Assembly: GCA_963797005.1 (NCBI GenBank) | Contig: CAWCOF010000022.1 | Coordinates: 62,001 to 126,000 of the forward strand | Length of the DNA stretch: 64,000 bases | DNA from: AWTP1-13 sp963797005 | GTDB taxonomy: Bacteria; Pseudomonadota; Alphaproteobacteria; Rhizobiales; Hyphomicrobiaceae | Direction: 5' to 3' | Shown: positions 60,215-64,000 of the stretch, in pieces | Numbering within the stretch: position 1 is the first letter of the stretch | Layout: the number at the start of each line of letters is the position of its first letter | Program-made: the position numbers and the translations under genes | The notes under the pieces: generated by a model | What the model saw: only the letters and a program-made list of their open reading frames with translations | Databases searched by the model: none | What the model was told of the DNA's origin: nothing

Positions 60215-60285
60215 TGTCCTGATCGCGAAATTCGCCTCAATCTGCGGCTTGCTCGGAACGAATTTCGCGATCTGATGGACACTAG
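60211..60285. repeat. Long palindrome 1 after mscL (CTAGTGTCC...GGACACTAG)
   Basis: CTAGTGTCCTGATCGCGAAA.. pairs with ..TTTCGCGATC..GGACACTAG; the arms are about 24 bases with a three-base insertion in the right one. It can act as the mscL terminator hairpin. Its first TAG is the mscL stop. Confidence 0.85.
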
Positions 60286-60300
60286 CAAATGATGGATTTG

Positions 60301-60373
60301 GTGTGATTCAGATCGAGAAGTCCGCTCCGCCACCCAGCCAAACGCGATATAGCGGACTTCTCGATCATCACAC
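60301..60373. repeat. Long palindrome 2 after mscL (GTGTGAT...ATCACAC)
   Basis: GTGTGATTCAGATCGAGAAG.. pairs with ..CTTCTCGATCATCACAC; the arms are 23 bases (with TCCGCT/AGCGGA) plus a three-base insertion in the left one. It has the same design as palindrome 1 with a different arm sequence, 15 bp away. Confidence 0.85.
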
Positions 60374-60571
60374 TAGCGGAAGGGCGCTCGGTCGGCAGCA
60401 CCGCCTTTCACGGCTCCTTTGCCGGGGACCGTGCAATCTGCGCCCTCATGGCCTACCGTTCCCGGCAGTCCGCGTCGATCGACGCCAACTACGCGCGGTC
60501 CACGGACTGCGCCTCGCGCACCTGCCCCTGCCATCGAATTGGTCGCGAACGTAGGCGCGGGGCGCCACGCC
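60374..60571. other. Intergenic, no gene seen
   Basis: This is the remaining 198 bp between the palindromes and the end of the radical SAM gene (convergent). Short frames here have no support. Confidence 0.3.
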
Positions 60572-61564
60572 TCACCGCGCCGAGCAGCTGCCGCCGCCCA
60601 GCACGCAGAACTTGGCACAGTGCGGGTGGCAGAGCTTCACCGCGCCGGCAGAGAACATGCCGCCGTCTGCCTCGGCCGCTTCGGCGAGCGTCGCTCCCAT
60701 GTCGAAGGCCGCGTCGTATGCGATGAGCGTGCACGGCACGATGGTGGGCCGCTCGGCGCCGCGGCGCTTGATGACCATCCGGCTCGTGGCACACATCATG
60801 TCGCCGGGGTTCTTCTTAAGGATTGCCCAGCAGCGCGTGGTGATCTCGGGCACATCGCGCTTGCCGTCCATCTCGGGGAGCAGCACGAGGTCGGACACGT
60901 TGGCCGGGTCGATGCGCCAGCCGCGTCGAGCGATGAGCGCGCCGTAGCCGTCGCGCGTGTCGGCTTCGCTCTCGTGCCAGCACGTGCGGCCGGCGATGGC
61001 GACACGGAAGCCGTTCTCGGCCAGCCAGTCGAGCCCCGCGATGGTGCGGGCCCATGTGCGCGGTCCGCGCTCGGCCTCGTGCAGCGCTTGGCTGTAGTGA
61101 TCCAGGCTCACGCGCAAGGTGAGGCGTCGCCCGAAGCGGCCCTTGAGGGCGAGGAGCCCGCGCTTCACCTTCGGGCGCTGCATCGGCTGCATGGCGTTGG
61201 TGAGCACCAGCGCCTCGAAGCCGCGCCCGAGCGCGTCCTCCAGCATGGCGAGCAGCTCCGGGTTCATGAAGGGCTCGCCGCCCGTGAAGCCGATCTCGCG
61301 CGTTTCGAGCCCCTCGGCCTCGATCTCGTCGAGGTAGCTCGCGACCTCGGAGGCCTTGATGTAGACGAGCCGATCGTTGCTTGGGCTCGATTCGATGTAG
61401 CAGTTCTGGCAGGTGATGTTGCAGAGCGTGCCGGTATTGATCCAGAGCGTCTCGAGCCGGTCGAGCGCCACGCTGGCGCGCCGCTCCCGCGTCGCCGTCC
61501 AGTCGGGGTGCTCGAACTTCAGCGGGGGATGGTCGGGCAGCGGAAGGCTTGCGTCGAGGCTCAA
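60572..61564 (-). CDS. Radical SAM protein with an extra C-terminal Cys cluster
   Basis: The protein has 330 aa. The SAM/[4Fe-4S] motif is CNITCQNCYIE (CxxxCxxC) near residue 50, followed by 'GFTGGEPFMNPELLAMLEDAL' (SAM-binding GGEP). The C-terminal 40 residues have CHPHC..CVLGGGSC, four more Cys that may hold an auxiliary cluster or metal. Additional single Cys are at 'TCWHE', 'RCWAIL', 'MMCATS' and 'VPCTLIAY'. No nearby gene identifies a substrate peptide or cofactor pathway. Confidence 0.9.
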   Translation of the reverse strand: MSLDASLPLPDHPPLKFEHPDWTATRERRASVALDRLETLWINTGTLCNITCQNCYIESSPSNDRLVYIKASEVASYLDEIEAEGLETREIGFTGGEPFMNPELLAMLEDALGRGFEALVLTNAMQPMQRPKVKRGLLALKGRFGRRLTLRVSLDHYSQALHEAERGPRTWARTIAGLDWLAENGFRVAIAGRTCWHESEADTRDGYGALIARRGWRIDPANVSDLVLLPEMDGKRDVPEITTRCWAILKKNPGDMMCATSRMVIKRRGAERPTIVPCTLIAYDAAFDMGATLAEAAEADGGMFSAGAVKLCHPHCAKFCVLGGGSCSAR

Positions 61565-62045
61565 GGCTGGCTCCGTCGTCTGGCAGGGCGCGGGCGGGAT
61601 TGGAAGCTAGCACGGGCCGCAGGGTCGCACCCTCACGGCGCTTCAATTGCGTGTGAACCGTGGGACGCGGGATTTCGCTGGCAGCGTTCCTCGCCGAGGC
61701 CCAATCCCGAAGGCGGATCGGGCAGCTAACCTTAGTCGATCTGCCGCTCTTGCTCCGAACGGCTATCGTGCGCTACGTCTGCTTGGAACGGCGCCTTTGC
61801 GGCAAGGTGCAGCTGTAAATCGGCGCTTAAGAAATGGGCATTGACGAGCCAATCCCGAGGCATCCGGCATACTCGCGCGCGCAACGAACCGCCCGCGCAA
61901 GGTTCTGGCTCGCGATAAGATCCCGGCAGATGGCAGCCAGCAGTGGTCCATTCCTGCCATCCGCCGAAGCGGCCAAGCGCTCCGACCGCTTTGGCATTGA
62001 TTTTGTCTCAGAGCCGATACGGATGAACTCCTTTCGAGGATGGCA
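61565..62045. promoter_or_regulatory. Divergent intergenic region before the nucleotide-sugar genes
   Basis: This is 481 bp without a convincing gene; a 71-codon frame at 61834-62049 has no ribosome site and an unlikely composition. It must hold promoters for the radical SAM gene (leftward) and the sugar genes (rightward). The TCGAGGA at 62033-62039 is the ribosome site of the next gene. Confidence 0.35.
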
Positions 62046-63278
62046 ATGAATGTAACCGTTGTGGGCGCGGGCGGGCATGTCGGGCTGCCGCTTTCCCTCG
62101 TGTTGGCCGACAGCGGCCACTTCGTCTACGGCCTCGACATCAATCGCGAAGCCAACGCGAGCGTGATGGACGGCTGCATGCCCTTCATGGAGGACGGGGC
62201 TGACGAGCTGCTGCGCAGCGTCCTGGCGGCGAAGCGCCTGCAGATGACGGACGACATCCAGGTCATTGGGAAAAGCGATGTCCTGGTCGTCGTCATCGGC
62301 ACGCCCATCGACGAAAATCTCAACCCGCGCGTCGACCACCTCCTGCGGTTCTTTCGGAACGCCCAGCCCTATTTGCGCGATCAGCTCATCGTGTTGCGCA
62401 GCACCGTGTCGCCGGGAACGACCGATGCCATTCGCAGGGTCCTGGAGATCGACGAGAAGAGCAAGCTTGCCTTGGTATTCGGTCCCGAGCGCGTCCTGCA
62501 GGGGAAGGCCATCGCCGAGATCAAGAGCCTTCCGCAAATCATCGGGGCCTACAGCACGGAAAGCTATGAGCGCGCCGCCGAGTTCTTCCGGACGTTCATC
62601 AAGAACGAAACATTCCATCTAACGCCGGTTGAAGCCGAGCTCGGCAAGCTCATCACCAACATGGCGCGCTACGTCGGCTTTGCGCTCGCCAACGAGTTCC
62701 ACCTGATCTGCAAGACCTTCGGCGCCAATGCCTGCCGCGTCATAGACGCCTGCAACAAGGACTATCCGCGCCTCAATCTTCCCGTTCCCGGGCCCAACGT
62801 GGGCGGTCCGTGCCTCTACAAGGATGGCTGGTATCTGATCGAGCGCATCCCCTTCAACGAGTTGATCTCGACTGCCTTCAGGATCAACGAGAGTATGACC
62901 ATGCAGATCCTGCAAGATATCGAAAAGCAGGTTCCCAAGGGGCGGATCGCCGTCCTCGGCATGGCGTTCAAGGGGAACAGCGATGACACGCGCAACTCGT
63001 TGTCGTTCAAGATGTGCCGGCAGCTCGAATTCAAAGGCTACGAGACCGTCCGCGTCGATCCGCATGTTGCCGGCACCGCACCGATCGAGAGCATCCGCGG
63101 ATGCGATGCGGCAATTCTCATGACGCCCCATCTCGAGTTCAAATCGTTGAGCGCGCTCCTGGCGCACGTGGGGAATCCGGACTGCCGGTTCGTTGACCTG
63201 TGGGGCTTCTGGCCGGAAATGCGATATCGGTCGGAGAACGGCTACTTTTGGGCCAGAGACGTGGAGCGTCCGCAGTGA
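62046..63278 (+). CDS. UDP-sugar dehydrogenase (UDP-glucose/UDP-ManNAc 6-dehydrogenase family)
   Basis: The protein has 410 aa. It oxidises the 6-hydroxyl of a nucleotide sugar to a uronic acid with 2 NAD+. 'VTVVGAGGHVGLPLSLVLADSGHFVYGLDIN' is the NAD site, 'VVVIGTPIDENLNP' and 'LIVLRSTVSPGTTD' are family text, 'GPNVGGPCLYKDGWYL' holds the catalytic Cys, and 'VLGMAFKGNSDDTRNS' begins the UDP-binding domain. I prefer ATG 62046 to 62040 for its spacing to GAGG. It is coupled to the epimerase by GTGA. The most likely role is exopolysaccharide, O-antigen or capsule precursor synthesis. Confidence 0.93.
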   Translation: MNVTVVGAGGHVGLPLSLVLADSGHFVYGLDINREANASVMDGCMPFMEDGADELLRSVLAAKRLQMTDDIQVIGKSDVLVVVIGTPIDENLNPRVDHLLRFFRNAQPYLRDQLIVLRSTVSPGTTDAIRRVLEIDEKSKLALVFGPERVLQGKAIAEIKSLPQIIGAYSTESYERAAEFFRTFIKNETFHLTPVEAELGKLITNMARYVGFALANEFHLICKTFGANACRVIDACNKDYPRLNLPVPGPNVGGPCLYKDGWYLIERIPFNELISTAFRINESMTMQILQDIEKQVPKGRIAVLGMAFKGNSDDTRNSLSFKMCRQLEFKGYETVRVDPHVAGTAPIESIRGCDAAILMTPHLEFKSLSALLAHVGNPDCRFVDLWGFWPEMRYRSENGYFWARDVERPQ

Positions 63279-64000
63279 AGATTCTGGTAACGGGCTCCGA
63301 GGGGTCCTTGATGCAGGCGGTGATCCCTCACCTGCTATCGTCCGGCCACGAGGTGACAGGGGTCGACAGCTTCTTCCGTCACGGGAAGATCGAGCGGCGA
63401 AGGGACTACGAGCTCATCGAGGGCGACCTTTCGGAGGCACCCTTCGTCCAGCGCGTGATGGAAAGAGACATCGATGGCGTGATTCAGGGGGCCGCGCGGA
63501 TCTTCGGCGTCTCAGGGTTTCACGCTTATCCGGCCGACATCCTGGGCCACGACGTCACCTTGCATCAAAACATCCTCTGGGCCGTCAAGGCGCGCGGCGG
63601 AATTGAGCGGGTTGTCTTCATCTCCTCCTCGATGGTCTACGAGCGTTGCGAGACGGTGCCGAGCCGCGAGGAGGAAGTCGATGATATGCGCATCCCGCTC
63701 ACCGACTATGGGCTATCGAAGCTGGTCGGGGAGCGGCTGAGCCGCGCCTTTCAGGCCCAGTATGGCGTCAATTTCACGATCTGGCGCCCGTTCAACATCA
63801 TAACGCCCTTCGAAAAGGCCGAGACGGAGCCTGGCTTCTCGCACGTGTTCGCCGACTTCATCGACCGCCTGATCATCAGGCGCGAGAACCCGCTGAAGGT
63901 CATCGGCGACGGCGAGCAGATCCGATGCTTCACGTGGATCGACGACATCGCGACTGCAATCGCCAAGTTCTCCTTCGACGAGCGCACGCGCAACGAGGCG
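63275..64000 (+). CDS. NAD-dependent epimerase/dehydratase, cut by window end
   Basis: This is the first 242 codons of an extended SDR enzyme acting on nucleotide sugars. GTG 63275 overlaps the dehydrogenase stop (GTGA). 'KILVTGSEGSLMQAVIPHLLSSGHEVTGVD' is the cofactor site but reads TGSEGSLM instead of TGxxGxxG, with Met for the third Gly. Catalytic Ser lies in 'VFISSSMVYE', and Tyr/Lys in 'YGLSK'. 'WRPFNIITPFEK' and 'RCFTWIDDIATAI' are the substrate-binding part. The frame is open to the window end. Confidence 0.9.
   Translation, partial: MKILVTGSEGSLMQAVIPHLLSSGHEVTGVDSFFRHGKIERRRDYELIEGDLSEAPFVQRVMERDIDGVIQGAARIFGVSGFHAYPADILGHDVTLHQNILWAVKARGGIERVVFISSSMVYERCETVPSREEEVDDMRIPLTDYGLSKLVGERLSRAFQAQYGVNFTIWRPFNIITPFEKAETEPGFSHVFADFIDRLIIRRENPLKVIGDGEQIRCFTWIDDIATAIAKFSFDERTRNEA

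Noticed and set aside
61834..62049. 71-codon frame before the UDP-sugar dehydrogenase
   Set aside because: No ribosome site, Arg/Ala/Ser-rich composition, and it would overlap the ribosome site of the real gene.

Overview
The window (about 65-68 % GC by eye) reads as a chromosomal segment of an alphaproteobacterium, most likely Hyphomicrobiales (Rhizobiales). Supporting features are the division and cell-wall cluster running murD to ftsZ with lpxC, bamD and ligA behind it, the response regulator CpdR, an Hsp20 gene under a ROSE-type RNA thermometer, a CrbS/CrbR acetate-type sensor pair, an Anbu peptidase cluster, and several families of small palindromic repeats. Coding density is high and many genes in operons overlap by ATGA or GTGA. 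I found no tRNA, rRNA or CRISPR array.

Layout. 1-7915 (+) is a branched-chain-type (Liv) ABC uptake operon with an acyl-CoA synthetase at each end, probably import and CoA activation of an organic acid. A class III CoA-transferase follows at 8061-9248 (-). 9382-16580 is a loose membrane/envelope group: an orphan CHASE2 sensor coupled to a small exported protein, a secreted subtilase, a small membrane protein, and two head-to-tail-arranged genes (opposite strands) that fuse a glyoxalase-like VOC domain to a membrane anchor. 16686-18431 holds a frameshifted pyroglutamyl peptidase coupled to MeaB, the G-protein chaperone of B12 mutases. 18504-22704 (-) is the ATP-grasp / alpha-E / transglutaminase / Anbu operon. 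23196-25877 has a DUF1127 gene, hisN, two tandem copies of a small RNA with an anti-Shine-Dalgarno loop, and an N-formylglutamate amidohydrolase. 26159-31401 contains cpdR and a split B12-dependent acyl-CoA mutase, joined by a 1,353-bp tandem duplication that left a truncated copy of each gene.

31526-36426 carries a lysophospholipase-like hydrolase, a small exported protein, a lower-GC island with a decayed hipBA module and a transposase remnant, the hsp20 gene, and a perfect 16-bp parS site. 36427-51918 (-) is ligA, bamD, lpxC and the murD-ftsZ division block. The usual upstream half (ftsI, murE, murF, mraY) is absent and a proline iminopeptidase sits there instead. 53049-59607 is an acetate-type module: a two-subunit Na+/solute symporter, a LuxR-type regulator and a giant symporter-fused hybrid histidine kinase. 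59810-64000 holds mscL, two long palindromes, a radical SAM protein, and the start of a nucleotide-sugar cluster (UDP-sugar dehydrogenase and epimerase, cut by the window end).

The observations I rate highest are: the split B12 mutase, in which the arginine that marks methylmalonyl-CoA mutases is replaced by alanine; the tandem anti-SD small RNAs; the parS site; the paired VOC membrane proteins with a repeated Cys motif; and palindromic repeats from three families whose edge supplies the TAG stop codon of the neighbouring gene. Several genes (the exported protein at 10.6 kb, pcp, a small basic protein at 30.7 kb, hipA) show short indel frameshifts. These may be real decay or assembly errors, and only read data can tell.
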